Assembly (NCBI GenBank): GCA_036381275.1
Contig: DASVDC010000041.1
Coordinates: 1 to 64,000, forward strand
DNA from: UBA7803 sp036381275
GTDB lineage: Bacteria > Pseudomonadota > Gammaproteobacteria > Pseudomonadales > Azotimanducaceae
Direction of reading: 5' to 3'
DNA length: 64,000 nucleotides
A model generated the notes under the pieces. The model was not told the DNA's origin. It searched no databases and saw nothing but the letters and a program-made list of their open reading frames with translations. Both the position numbers and the translations under genes were made by a program. This document shows, piece after piece, positions 1 to 8,293 of the stretch (the first letter of the stretch is position 1; each line of letters begins with the position of its first letter).

Positions 1-151
1 TTTCGGCGCTGCACCCGAATGCTCTCGCCTTTGATTCGGGCCATGTTGCGGATTGATTCGGGCGTTGTTGCGGTTGGATGGCGGCGATCTCGCACCGGAC
101 CTTCAGCCGAGGCCGGCATCGCCGCGATGAACAGCGCCCTAATCTGGGCGC

Positions 152-865
152 ATGACAAAGGCGCGCAGACGGCGACCGAAGCAGACCGAGCTGGTGCTGA
201 TCCCGTCGAGCCGGGGCGGCTGGCGGCCTGGCGCGGGACGGAAGGCGCGGCCCAACGCGCGCGTGCTGCACCGTTGCCGTGAACCGATCCCCAGCCACTG
301 CCCCGTGCACGTCACCGTGCGCCTGCAGCGGGGTTTGCCGAACCTGCGCAGGAAGCGCTTCGTCGCAGCCTTCCGATACAGTCTCGCTCAGTGCGCCGAG
401 CGGCCGGGCTTTCGGGTGGTGCACTACTCGATCCAGCACTACCACCTGCACTTTCTGATCGAGGCGCAGGGGAAGCGCGCGCTCGCGTGCGGGATGAAGA
501 GCCTCGCGGCGCGGGTGGCGCGGTGCGTGAACCGGGTGTTCGCCCGGCGCGGGAGTGTGCTCGACGGGCGGTACCACCACCGGCTGCTGCGCACGCCGAG
601 GCAGGTTCGTCATGCCCTCGGCTACGTGCTGCTGAATGCCCGACACCATTACTTCGAGCGGCACCGGAGGCCGCCGCCTGCGGTGCGGCTCGATCCGGCG
701 AGCTCGGCGGTGTGGTTCGAGGGATGGAGATATCCGCCGTGGAACCAAGAGCCGGGCGATTCAGCACGAAGAATGCGGGAAGTTGCGTCGGCGGCGACCT
801 GGCTGCTGACCAAAGGCTGGCGCCGCCACCGCCTGATCGACCCGGCGGAGATTCCCGGCCGCTGA
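152..865 (+). CDS. REP-associated tyrosine transposase-like protein (RAYT, Y1 HUH family)
   Basis: Predicted single-strand DNA transposase of the IS200/Y1 superfamily, which nicks and joins ssDNA with one catalytic tyrosine. The 237-residue protein has the HUH metal-binding motif as His98-Leu-His100 in HYHLHFLIEA and a candidate nucleophile Tyr158 in ALGYVLLNARHHY. The basic N-terminus carries RGGWRPGAGRK, an arrangement I associate with RAYT proteins. The gene stands alone, with no partner such as TnpB and no obvious IS ends. A REP half-element begins 86 bases after its stop, and paired REP elements occur at about ten other places in the window. RAYT proteins are known to be domesticated, usually single-copy, and linked to REP/REPIN spread; assignment to this REP family is inference. 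It could also be a decayed IS200-like gene, but the frame is intact. Confidence 0.8.
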   Translation: MTKARRRRPKQTELVLIPSSRGGWRPGAGRKARPNARVLHRCREPIPSHCPVHVTVRLQRGLPNLRRKRFVAAFRYSLAQCAERPGFRVVHYSIQHYHLHFLIEAQGKRALACGMKSLAARVARCVNRVFARRGSVLDGRYHHRLLRTPRQVRHALGYVLLNARHHYFERHRRPPPAVRLDPASSAVWFEGWRYPPWNQEPGDSARRMREVASAATWLLTKGWRRHRLIDPAEIPGR

Positions 866-951
866 GGCGACAAACCCGGCTCAGGTTTCACCCCTGTGTC
901 CGTCCAGGTGTTACCGAGGTGGCCGGTCGTGCCGGCCGCGGATATCAGGAA

Positions 952-977
952 ATTCGCGGCCGGAGGCCGCTCCCACA
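952..977. repeat. REP element, single right half
   Basis: One copy of the right-hand REP half (TTCGCGGCCGGAGGCCGC followed by TCCCACAG), between the RAYT-like gene and the end of the acyl-CoA dehydrogenase gene. It is the only lone half in the window and the copy closest to the transposase, as expected for RAYT-flanking REPs. Confidence 0.85.
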
Positions 978-985
978 GCGAGGCC

Positions 986-2236
986 CTATTTCACGTTGCG
1001 CGGCACGTTCCGGAACGGACCGTCGTCGAAGCGCGGCTCCCGCGGCAGGCCGAGCACCCGCTCGGAGATGATGTTCTTCTGAATCTCGTCGGTGCCGCCG
1101 GCAATGGAAATCGCCGGCACCGACAGCAGGATCTCCGCGATCAGGCCGTCCATCGGCGCGTCCGGACCCGCGAGCATCGCGTCGCACCCCGAGATCAGCG
1201 TGTGCACGTGCGCCGCCTGGCGGGCGATCAAGCTGGCGGTCAGCTTGCCGATCGAGCCCGCCGGAATCACTTCGTTGGATCCGGTGCGCCGCTGCTCCGC
1301 GGCGCGGGCCGCGGCCAGATCCGCGGCGCGCTTCAGACAGAGGAGCCGCGCGAGCTCCTGGCGCACGTGAGGGTCGCCGAGGGCGCCGGTTTCCCGAGCC
1401 CGCGGCAACGCGAGGTCGACCCGGCCCGTCCGCTGCGGATACCAGGTGTACGGCTCCAGCGCGATCGCGAGCTCCGCCCGGTATTCGTCGTAGATCGGTC
1501 CCTCGAGGTGCTGCACCGCGCCGCCCGAGCGGTCGCGCGCGAAACCCTGTCGTTCGGCGGAGAGCGTGGTGTTCGCGATCCGCCAGCCCTCCCCTTCGTT
1601 GCCGAGCCGGTCTTCCGCAGGGACGACCGCATCGGTCAGGAACACCTCGTTGAACGACGCGTGCCCGTTCATCTGCTTGAGCGGCCGCACCTCCACGCCC
1701 GGCTGGCGCATGTCGATCAGGAAATAGCTGATCCCCTGATGCTTCGGCACGTCCCAATCGGTGCGGGCGAGCAGGATGCCGTAGTGCGCGTGGTGCGCGC
1801 TGGTGTTCCAGACCTTCTGGCCGTTGACCACGTAGCGGTCGCCGTCGCGCTCGGCCTTGGTCGTGAGCCCGGCCAGATCCGAGCCGCTGCCGGGCTCGCT
1901 GAAGAGCTGACACCAGGTGTGCTCGCCGGTCAGGATCGGACGCAGGTACCTGCGCTTCTGTGCGTCGTTGCCGTGCGCCAGGATCGTGTGCGCCGCGAGC
2001 CCGGCCGGGCCCTGCTGCGCGGCACCGATCGCGCCGCGCCGGCGGAACACGTCGTGGACGACCGCCGTCTGCGCCGCGTCGAAGCCGCGCCCGAAGTATT
2101 CCTTCGGCCAGTCCGGGGCCGCCCAGCCGCCATCCACCAGCTTCCGGCGCCACTCCACGAGCGGCCGGTCCACCCGCCAGTGCTCGTCGAGCCACGCGTC
2201 GACTTCCGCGGCGATCGCGTCGTGATCGTCACGCAT
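986..2236 (-). CDS. acyl-CoA dehydrogenase, large subunit of a pair
   Basis: FAD-dependent acyl-CoA dehydrogenase, introducing an alpha,beta double bond into an acyl-CoA thioester. The 416 residues carry the family signature QLFSEPGSGSDLAGL (FAD/substrate loop), the beta-domain stretch VVNGQKVWNTSAHHAHYG, and the C-terminal FAD-binding end AGGTDEIQKNIISERVLGLP. It overlaps the upstream acyl-CoA dehydrogenase gene by 8 bases, so the two are translationally coupled. Side-by-side large (about 410 aa) and small (about 360 aa) subunits are known from steroid degradation, where ChsE-type pairs form alpha2beta2 enzymes; a heteromer here is inference. The substrate is unknown; neighbours suggest a bulky or branched acyl-CoA. 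Confidence 0.93.
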   Translation of the reverse strand: MRDDHDAIAAEVDAWLDEHWRVDRPLVEWRRKLVDGGWAAPDWPKEYFGRGFDAAQTAVVHDVFRRRGAIGAAQQGPAGLAAHTILAHGNDAQKRRYLRPILTGEHTWCQLFSEPGSGSDLAGLTTKAERDGDRYVVNGQKVWNTSAHHAHYGILLARTDWDVPKHQGISYFLIDMRQPGVEVRPLKQMNGHASFNEVFLTDAVVPAEDRLGNEGEGWRIANTTLSAERQGFARDRSGGAVQHLEGPIYDEYRAELAIALEPYTWYPQRTGRVDLALPRARETGALGDPHVRQELARLLCLKRAADLAAARAAEQRRTGSNEVIPAGSIGKLTASLIARQAAHVHTLISGCDAMLAGPDAPMDGLIAEILLSVPAISIAGGTDEIQKNIISERVLGLPREPRFDDGPFRNVPRNVK

Positions 2237-3335
2237 GCTCCGCCTCCAGCTTCTGAATCATCCGCTCCCGGTGCCAGGCCGGTGTGCCGAGGAACACCTC
2301 GGAGCTCTTCGCGCGCTTGAACCAGAGGTGAGTGTCGTCCTCCCAGGTGAAGCCGATGCCGCCGCGGAGCTGGATCGCCTGCTTCGCGATCTCCATGTAC
2401 GCTTCGCTCGCCATCGCCTTCGCCATGTTCGGCGCAAACGGGTCGCCTTCACCGGTCGCGAGCTGCTGCGCGGCGGCGTAGGTGGCGGCCTTCGCCAGCT
2501 CGAGCTCGGTCAGCAGATCCGCGCAGCGGTGCTTCAGCGCCTGGAAGGACCCGATCGGCCGACCGAACTGGACACGGATCTTCAGGTACTCGACCGTGCC
2601 GTCGAACAGCCGCTGCGCGCCGCCGATCATCTCGTGAGCGAGCGCCACCGCGAGCCGATCCCACAGCGCGTCCAGATCGACCGGGTCGTCGCCGAGCCGC
2701 TCCGCCGGCGCGTTCGCGAACGTCACCCGCGACAGCTTCCGGGTCGCATCGATGCTCTGAACCGGCGTGATCGTCACGCCGGCGGCGGCCGGATCCACCG
2801 CGTACAGCGCGACGCGGTCTCCGTCGGACGCGGCAACCACCAGCAGGTGCGCCACCTGCGCATCCACCACGATGCGGGCGGTGCCGGTGAGCCGGCTCGA
2901 TCCGTTGCCGTCGGCCGCGCGGATCGACCGTCCCACGCGGTCCGGATCGCCGAGATCGTCGAGCACCAGCGCCGCGATCGTCTCGCCGCTCGCGATGCCC
3001 GGGATCAGCCGCTCGCGGTGCGGCTCCGCGGCGCCGAGCAGCGCGTAGCCCGCCATCACCGCGGAGGCGAAGTACGGCCCGCAGTACAGATGGCGGCCCA
3101 TCGCTTCGCAGATGATGCCGAGCTCGACGGGACCGAAACCGTACCCGCCGTAGCGCTCGGGCAGGTGCGTCCCGGTCAGACCCAACTCCCCCGAAAGCTG
3201 CGCCCACACGGCGGGATCGTAGCCCGTCGAGGATTCCATCAGCTTTCTGACGACACCGGTGGGGGACTTGGCTTCGAGGAACCGGGCGACCGTCTCCCGG
3301 AACTGAAGCTGATCAGGCGTCCACGTCGTGTCCAT
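2229..3335 (-). CDS. acyl-CoA dehydrogenase, small subunit of a pair
   Basis: Acyl-CoA dehydrogenase of 368 residues, first gene of a two-gene unit with the larger acyl-CoA dehydrogenase downstream (8-base overlap). The N-terminal helical domain (TPDQLQFRETVARFLEAKSP) and the glycine-rich LPERYGGYGFGPVELG are typical. The C-terminal part has RVQFGRPIGSFQALKHRCAD and QLRGGIGFTWEDDTHLW. The central FAD loop is much less conserved than in the partner, which lacks none of the usual signatures. That asymmetry matches heteromeric ChsE/FadE pairs in which the two subunits share one active site per dimer. Homomeric action cannot be excluded from sequence. Confidence 0.9.
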   Translation of the reverse strand: MDTTWTPDQLQFRETVARFLEAKSPTGVVRKLMESSTGYDPAVWAQLSGELGLTGTHLPERYGGYGFGPVELGIICEAMGRHLYCGPYFASAVMAGYALLGAAEPHRERLIPGIASGETIAALVLDDLGDPDRVGRSIRAADGNGSSRLTGTARIVVDAQVAHLLVVAASDGDRVALYAVDPAAAGVTITPVQSIDATRKLSRVTFANAPAERLGDDPVDLDALWDRLAVALAHEMIGGAQRLFDGTVEYLKIRVQFGRPIGSFQALKHRCADLLTELELAKAATYAAAQQLATGEGDPFAPNMAKAMASEAYMEIAKQAIQLRGGIGFTWEDDTHLWFKRAKSSEVFLGTPAWHRERMIQKLEAEHA

Positions 3336-3412
3336 GAGCTTTGCGATGGTTGCTCGGCGCCAGTATTGCAGATCGGCTCGGGCTCATCACACCCGGCCGA
3401 GCGCGGGCCGCA

Positions 3413-5269
3413 TCAGCTCGATACGAAGCTTCCGACGGCCGGCCGATACTCCCGCCGCAGGAACGCTTCCAGCCTCAACAGCTCGTCCTGCACCATTTGC
3501 CGCGTCTCGGCGTCGCTCGCGGTCCGCTCGGCATCATCGAAGCTCATCGTCGGCGCGGAGAGGATCAGGTCGTTGGACCGGTTCTCCATGTAATAGCGGC
3601 CGTTCTTCAGGAAGCCGCTCACCGGCAGATACCCGGTGCCGACGAAATAGATCGTGCGCGGCGAGTCGTCGAACAGACTGCGGCCGTGGAAGTAGGCGTC
3701 GTCCCGCGGCAGTCCGAGCAGATCGAGCACGGTGGGCGCGATGTCCACGTGCGAGGTGGGATGATCCACCCGGCGCTCGAGACCGCCGAGGCGGCTCGAG
3801 GCGATCATCAGCGGCACGTGGAACGTGACTTCCTGAAGCACGTTGGCATCGAAGGGCGACACCGTTTCGTGCCTGCTGCGGATGCCGTGATCACCGGTGA
3901 TCACGAGGACCGTGGAATCGAGCAAGCCGGACGCCTCCAGCTCCTCGATCAGCCGTTCGATGAGCCGGAACTGCCATTTCGCGTTGAGCTGAAACTTCAC
4001 TTCCTCGGACGGAGGATCGAGCGGATCGCAGTATTCCGGCGGGCAGTTCAACGGGGCGTGAGAGGATTGGGGGGCGATGGCTGCGAAGAACGGCCCCGGC
4101 TGTTCGGCACTGCCATGCGCCCGCAGTGACTCGATGGTCATGTTGATCAAGCGCAGGTCCATCTCGTACAGGCGCTCGCGGTCCCACCGGTATCCCTCTG
4201 CCGTCATCACCCGCAACGCCTTGGTGGCTTCCACCTCGCTGAGGTGCGTGAAACCCAGCCTCCGATACATCACGTCGTCCTGGTAGAACGCGAGCGGCGC
4301 AGTGGAGAACAGGTAGGACGTGTAGCCGTGCAGCGCCAGCGTTCTGGGCAAGGAACCGCCGAACTCCACGCGGTCCTTCCAGTTGTTGTGGTGGGCGATC
4401 GGAGGATACCAGCCCGACAGAATCGAATAGCTCGCGCGGTCGGACGCCGGATAGGTGGCGTAGTGTCGGCTGAAGACGATGCCGTTACGCTCGAGCCACG
4501 GATGGTCGAGCCCCGCGGCCAGCTCGCCCAGGTCCGGATAGCGGGAAAACGGGGCGGTCTCGAGGATGAAGATTATGACGTTGTCACCCGTGGGTCCTCG
4601 CTCGGCCGCCTTCGGCGGGTTCTTCTGCCCGAACGGGATTTTCATCGACTCCCTGTCGACGTCGACGCTCGCCAGTCTCCAGTCGTGAAGCTGAGCCGAT
4701 ACCATCTGAGCGACGGAGCTCCGGTGCACGAAGCCGTCGGAGATCGTGAGCGGTGCCGGGAGCAATGCCGCGGCCATCGCAAAGCCGGCAACGCGGCGGA
4801 GCGGCACGCGAAGCCGATCGACCGCCGCCCCGGCGGTGCGGCTCCGCAGCACCGCCGCGACGGCGATCGGAAGCGCGAACAGCACCAGCGCTCGGATCTT
4901 GATCCCGAGCGCAAGCTCGCTGACGAACTCGGGGTAATAGACGATCAGTTGAATGCCTCGATCGATGTCGGCGAACGAGAACGACTTGTTCTGTGTGTGC
5001 CACGACAGCCAGTCGAAGGCCGCCAGGTAGTACAGCGCCGAGAACGCCACCAGGGTCCACTTCCGTGCCGGCTTCACCAGCCAGAACAGCAGCGCGACCA
5101 GCACGTAGAGAATCAGATCCGCGTGGTAGTAGCCGAGGCGCTCGAGCCAGCTCCCGATGGCCAGTCCGCGCGGGCCTATCTTGGTGTGGTGCATGTAGAG
5201 CAGGAACGGGGCGTAGGCCACCAGCACCACGAATGGGTACAGGACGAGATCGCGGGTTCGGGTGACCAT
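3413..5269 (-). CDS. membrane-anchored sulfatase-superfamily protein (LtaS/phosphoglycerol-transferase-like)
   Basis: Predicted inner-membrane protein of about 618 residues: roughly five N-terminal membrane segments (LVLYPFVVLVAYAPFLLYM onward) and a periplasmic alkaline-phosphatase-superfamily domain. Visible metal-site motifs are NVIIFILETAPFSRYP, with a candidate Thr nucleophile, and LVITGDHGIRSRHET; VTFHVPLMI follows, and SHVDIAPTVLDLLGLP is the usual sulfatase C-terminal motif. Relatives move phosphoglycerol or phosphoethanolamine groups, or hydrolyse sulfate esters; which applies here is unclear. I chose the ATG at 5269 because a basic N-terminus then leads directly into the first membrane helix. 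In-frame starts at 5356 and 5365 would add about 30 non-membrane residues. No start has a good ribosome-binding site. Confidence 0.75.
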   Translation of the reverse strand: MVTRTRDLVLYPFVVLVAYAPFLLYMHHTKIGPRGLAIGSWLERLGYYHADLILYVLVALLFWLVKPARKWTLVAFSALYYLAAFDWLSWHTQNKSFSFADIDRGIQLIVYYPEFVSELALGIKIRALVLFALPIAVAAVLRSRTAGAAVDRLRVPLRRVAGFAMAAALLPAPLTISDGFVHRSSVAQMVSAQLHDWRLASVDVDRESMKIPFGQKNPPKAAERGPTGDNVIIFILETAPFSRYPDLGELAAGLDHPWLERNGIVFSRHYATYPASDRASYSILSGWYPPIAHHNNWKDRVEFGGSLPRTLALHGYTSYLFSTAPLAFYQDDVMYRRLGFTHLSEVEATKALRVMTAEGYRWDRERLYEMDLRLINMTIESLRAHGSAEQPGPFFAAIAPQSSHAPLNCPPEYCDPLDPPSEEVKFQLNAKWQFRLIERLIEELEASGLLDSTVLVITGDHGIRSRHETVSPFDANVLQEVTFHVPLMIASSRLGGLERRVDHPTSHVDIAPTVLDLLGLPRDDAYFHGRSLFDDSPRTIYFVGTGYLPVSGFLKNGRYYMENRSNDLILSAPTMSFDDAERTASDAETRQMVQDELLRLEAFLRREYRPAVGSFVSS

Positions 5270-5479
5270 GGCGGTGCGGACGTGACCCTGGCATTCATAA
5301 GGATAGGTCGCGGACACCAGTCCGTCTTGGCGGACTGGCAAATCCCCGTCGCGCATATGTAACACATTGGTTGTCGTGTCGCTGTGGCCGGTTCGACGGT
5401 TCGGGCGGCAGCGGCATCGAACCCGCCCGGCGGCAGGCGAACGACGTCAGGTCCCGCTGCCCGATCGGCAGGCGGCCGC

Positions 5480-6187
5480 CTACGGATCCGCGAGCAACCG
5501 CTCTTCCCGGCCGGTGAAGTCGCGGGCAGACCCCTTCACGCGCCGGGCCGATGCCCGCACCTGCGGCTGGAAGCTGATGCAGGTCGCGGCGGCGCCGACG
5601 TCGGCGGCGCTGTCCCAGCGGTCCTGATCGATGAAACGGCCGCGCGCGATGTGAACGGCGCGCCTGATCAGCATGTGCTCCAGGAACGCCCGCGGATCCT
5701 CGTCCGCAGCCGCCGGCGCCGGCATCCGGGCGATTTCCCGGCCGCGCCACTCCGGCGGGGACGAGAACCGGCCGTTCGAGAGCTCCCAGGTGCGCGCCGG
5801 ACGGCCGTCCACCGCGAGGCGCGCCGACTCCCGCTCGACGGGCCCTTCCACCGTGATCAGGTAGTCGCGGCTCGGCAGGTCGAGACGCAGGTGATCGAGC
5901 GCGAGCCGCGCGATGTCGAACAGATGCGTGCAGTGCCGCGCCGCCTTCGCCGCCTTGTCGATCTGGAACGGGATGCGGACGTCGTGGCCTTCGAGGTCCC
6001 GAAGCGCCGCCACGGCCGCCGGGCAGGTGCTCCAGGGTACCCGCCGAGCGCTCCCGCCGACGGTTGCGACCACGTGGCCGACGACGGTCAGCTGCACGCC
6101 GAAGCGATGGAAGTTGTCCTCCAGATCCACCGCGATCCGATTCGTTTCCCGCCGCACGCGAATGCGCCGCTTGTAGCTCTGCTCCAT
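5480..6187 (-). CDS. DUF2889 family protein
   Basis: Protein of 235 residues matching my memory of the DUF2889 family. It has an acidic/hydrophobic N-terminal strand region, the characteristic GSARRVPWSTCPAAVAALRDL segment near residue 45, then RHCTHLFDIARLALDH, and a C-terminal ATCISFQPQ. The conserved Cys and His residues suggest a metal or ligand site, but no biochemical role is established. In other proteobacteria such genes often lie among CoA-thioester and dehydrogenase genes, as here. It is transcribed away from the SDR gene at 6256, with a palindrome at 6222-6237 between them. Confidence 0.7.
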   Translation of the reverse strand: MEQSYKRRIRVRRETNRIAVDLEDNFHRFGVQLTVVGHVVATVGGSARRVPWSTCPAAVAALRDLEGHDVRIPFQIDKAAKAARHCTHLFDIARLALDHLRLDLPSRDYLITVEGPVERESARLAVDGRPARTWELSNGRFSSPPEWRGREIARMPAPAAADEDPRAFLEHMLIRRAVHIARGRFIDQDRWDSAADVGAAATCISFQPQVRASARRVKGSARDFTGREERLLADP

Positions 6188-6221
6188 CGAACGGTTGCCA
6201 CCCGCCGGACAGTTGTAGTGT

Positions 6222-6237
6222 ACTTGTCTAGAGAAGT
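6222..6237. promoter_or_regulatory. candidate operator, near-perfect 16-bp palindrome
   Basis: ACTTGTCTAGAGAAGT reads as a palindrome with only one mismatched pair. It lies in the 68-base gap between the divergent DUF2889 and SDR genes, 19 bases before the SDR start. Its size and place suit a TetR- or MarR-type operator; the regulator is unknown. Confidence 0.4.
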
Positions 6238-6255
6238 TATACGTAGGGGACGGCG

Positions 6256-7077
6256 ATGGGGATCGAGGCCTACCAGTACTCCGGCAAGCGCGTTCTGGTA
6301 GTCGGCGGGGCCACGGGCATGGGCGCGGCGACCGCGCAGCTCACCCGCGAGCTCGGCGCCGAGGTTTCGGTGCTGGACGTCGCCGACGTGCGCTACCCCG
6401 TCAGCCAGTCGATCAAGGTCGACCTTCGCGAACAGGCGAGCGTCGACGCGGCGCTCGACGCGCTGCAGCAGCCGGTGGACGTGGTGTTCGCGTGCGCCGG
6501 CGTGGCCGACGGTACCCGGGGGCTGATGCTGATCAACTTCATCGCCCAGCGGCACCTGATCGAAGCGCTGGTCGAGTCGGGACGGCTGCACACGGGCGGC
6601 GCGGTGGTGATGATCTCCTCGGTGGCCGGCCTGCCCTGGCAGCTGAACCGGGCGCAGGTGTTCGAGTTCCTCGCAACCCCGGACTGGCCCGCCGCGGCGG
6701 CCTGGGTGGCCGCCCATCCGGGCACGGACAGCTACACCTTCAGCAAGCAGGCGATCAACGGTTACGTGGCGCGTCAGGCGTTCCCGCTGCTCCAGCGCGG
6801 GATCCGCATCAACGCGGTGCTGCCCGGGCCGACCGACACGCCGCTCGCGCGCGCGAACGCCGACCTCTGGCTCGGCTTCGGCCGCGACTACCGCGAAGCG
6901 GCCAAGGTCGACACGCTGGTTCCGGAGCAGATCGCCAGCGTGATGGCGTTTCTCGGCAGCAGCGCCGCGGCCGGTGTGAACGGCGTGACGCTGCTGGTCG
7001 ATCAGGGGCAGGTGTCCGCGGGAATGACCGATGCGTTCCCGGCGCCGGCCATCAAGGCGATGCTCGGGCTCGGCTGA
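6256..7077 (+). CDS. short-chain dehydrogenase/reductase (3-alpha-HSD / coniferyl-alcohol-dehydrogenase-like)
   Basis: NAD(P)-dependent SDR of 273 residues. It has the cofactor loop VVGGATGMGAATAQL, the acidic residue ending beta-2 (SVLDVADV, suggesting NAD preference), the FACAGVADG motif, and the catalytic Ser/Tyr/Lys set in VMISSVAGLP and DSYTFSKQAI. The long insert between the catalytic Ser and Tyr (FEFLATPDWPAAAAWV) is typical of the 3-alpha-hydroxysteroid/coniferyl-alcohol dehydrogenase branch. The start has AGGGGAC just upstream. The thiolase-like gene follows after 7 bases, so the two are probably one operon. A steroid or bulky secondary alcohol substrate is inference. Confidence 0.9.
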   Translation: MGIEAYQYSGKRVLVVGGATGMGAATAQLTRELGAEVSVLDVADVRYPVSQSIKVDLREQASVDAALDALQQPVDVVFACAGVADGTRGLMLINFIAQRHLIEALVESGRLHTGGAVVMISSVAGLPWQLNRAQVFEFLATPDWPAAAAWVAAHPGTDSYTFSKQAINGYVARQAFPLLQRGIRINAVLPGPTDTPLARANADLWLGFGRDYREAAKVDTLVPEQIASVMAFLGSSAAAGVNGVTLLVDQGQVSAGMTDAFPAPAIKAMLGLG

Positions 7078-7084
7078 GCCGCCG

Positions 7085-8293
7085 ATGGCGGGGGATCATT
7101 TCGAGAAGCGCGCGATCGTCTCCGGGATCGGAATTTCGCGCATCGGCCGGCGCACCGGCATTCCCGGCATCGAGCTGACCAGCGAAGCGGTCCGCGCCGC
7201 GATCGACGACGCGGGCCTCCGTCCGTCCGACATCGACGGCATGACCACGATGGGCGATACCCCGCTCGCCGAGGCCGAGCAGGCGCTCGGCATCGCTCCG
7301 CGCTATCGCGGCGGCGGTTACGACAACGGCGGTCTGCTGTCGCCGGTGATGCAGGCGTGCTTCGCGGTCGGCAGCGGCCGCGCCCGGCACGTGGTGGTCT
7401 ACCGCACCGTCCAGATGATGGGCGGCTCGATCCTGCCGGCGAAAGGCGAGCGCGCGAATGCGGCCCGGCCGCGAGCGGCCCGGCCGGAGGCGACCGAGCC
7501 GCGTGCCGCTCAGCTTCCCCCGTACGACAGTCCGATGGCCGACGCGCCGTGCCTGCTCGCCAATCACGCGTACGCCGCGTCCAACTGGCTGGCGATGCAC
7601 TGCCGCCGTCACATGCACCACTACGGCACCACCAAGGAGCAGCTCGGCTGGCTCGCGATCACGTCCCGCCGCTACGCGGCGCTGAACCCGCTCGCCGCGT
7701 ACCGCGAGCCGATGACGATGGACGACTACCTGAACGCGCGCTGGGTCTCGGAGCCGTTCGGGCTGCTCGATTGCGACGTGCCGGTGGACGGCTCGATCGC
7801 GCTCGTGGTGTCCACCGCCGATTACGCCGCCGATTGCCCGCATCGGCCGCTGCGGGTCGAGGCGATCGGCGGCGCCAGCAAGGGCGGCTGGTTCGACCGC
7901 GCCGACTACCCGTACATGTCCTCCCGGGACGCCGCCGCCGAGATGTGGACGCGCACCTCGCTCACGCCTCGCGACGTCGACACCGCGCAGCTCTACGACG
8001 GCTTCACCTACCTGACGCTCGCGTGGCTCGAGGCGCTCGGCCTCTGCGGAGAAGGGGAATCCGGTCCGTTCCTCGAAGGCGGAGCGCGCATCTGGCTGGA
8101 CGGCGAGCTGCCGCTCAATACCTACGGCGGCCAGCTCTCCGCCGGCCGGATGCACGGCTACTGGGTGCTCCACGAAGCCTGCGTGCAGCTTCGCGGCGAC
8201 GGCGGCGAGCGGCAGATCCCGAAGCAGCCCGAAGTCGCCGTGGTGGCCGCCGGCGGCGGGCCCTTCGCCGGCTGCATGCTGCTCACCCGCTGA
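7085..8293 (+). CDS. thiolase-fold protein (lipid-transfer/Ltp-type)
   Basis: Thiolase-superfamily protein of 402 residues in the branch annotated as lipid-transfer or SCP2-type thiolase. Thiolase-fold landmarks are ITSEAVRAAIDDAG-like N-terminal helix text, AQLYDGFTYLTLAWLEALG, and the C-terminal NTYGGQLSAGRMHGYWVLHEA. The usual acylated-cysteine context is not evident. In this branch the steroid side-chain retro-aldolase Ltp2 uses tyrosines in similar positions and needs a DUF35 partner; I see no DUF35 gene nearby, so lyase activity is only a hypothesis. A proline/arginine/alanine-rich stretch of about 20 residues around 7455-7510 looks like an insertion. It follows the SDR gene by 7 bases; its 3' end overlaps the convergent LLM gene by 11 bases. 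Confidence 0.8.
   Translation: MAGDHFEKRAIVSGIGISRIGRRTGIPGIELTSEAVRAAIDDAGLRPSDIDGMTTMGDTPLAEAEQALGIAPRYRGGGYDNGGLLSPVMQACFAVGSGRARHVVVYRTVQMMGGSILPAKGERANAARPRAARPEATEPRAAQLPPYDSPMADAPCLLANHAYAASNWLAMHCRRHMHHYGTTKEQLGWLAITSRRYAALNPLAAYREPMTMDDYLNARWVSEPFGLLDCDVPVDGSIALVVSTADYAADCPHRPLRVEAIGGASKGGWFDRADYPYMSSRDAAAEMWTRTSLTPRDVDTAQLYDGFTYLTLAWLEALGLCGEGESGPFLEGGARIWLDGELPLNTYGGQLSAGRMHGYWVLHEACVQLRGDGGERQIPKQPEVAVVAAGGGPFAGCMLLTR

Noticed and set aside
152..865. Complete IS200/IS605 insertion sequence
   Set aside because: No TnpB, no terminal palindromes around the gene, and features fit a solitary RAYT better.
2235..3593. Long plus-strand frame opposite the acyl-CoA dehydrogenase gene (and many similar ones)
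   Set aside because: High GC leaves antisense frames open; it lacks any domain and mirrors a clear gene.
7031..7084. Upstream start of the thiolase-like gene at 7031
   Set aside because: It would overlap the SDR gene by 47 bases and add Arg/Ser-rich residues; the ATG at 7085 begins the conserved domain.
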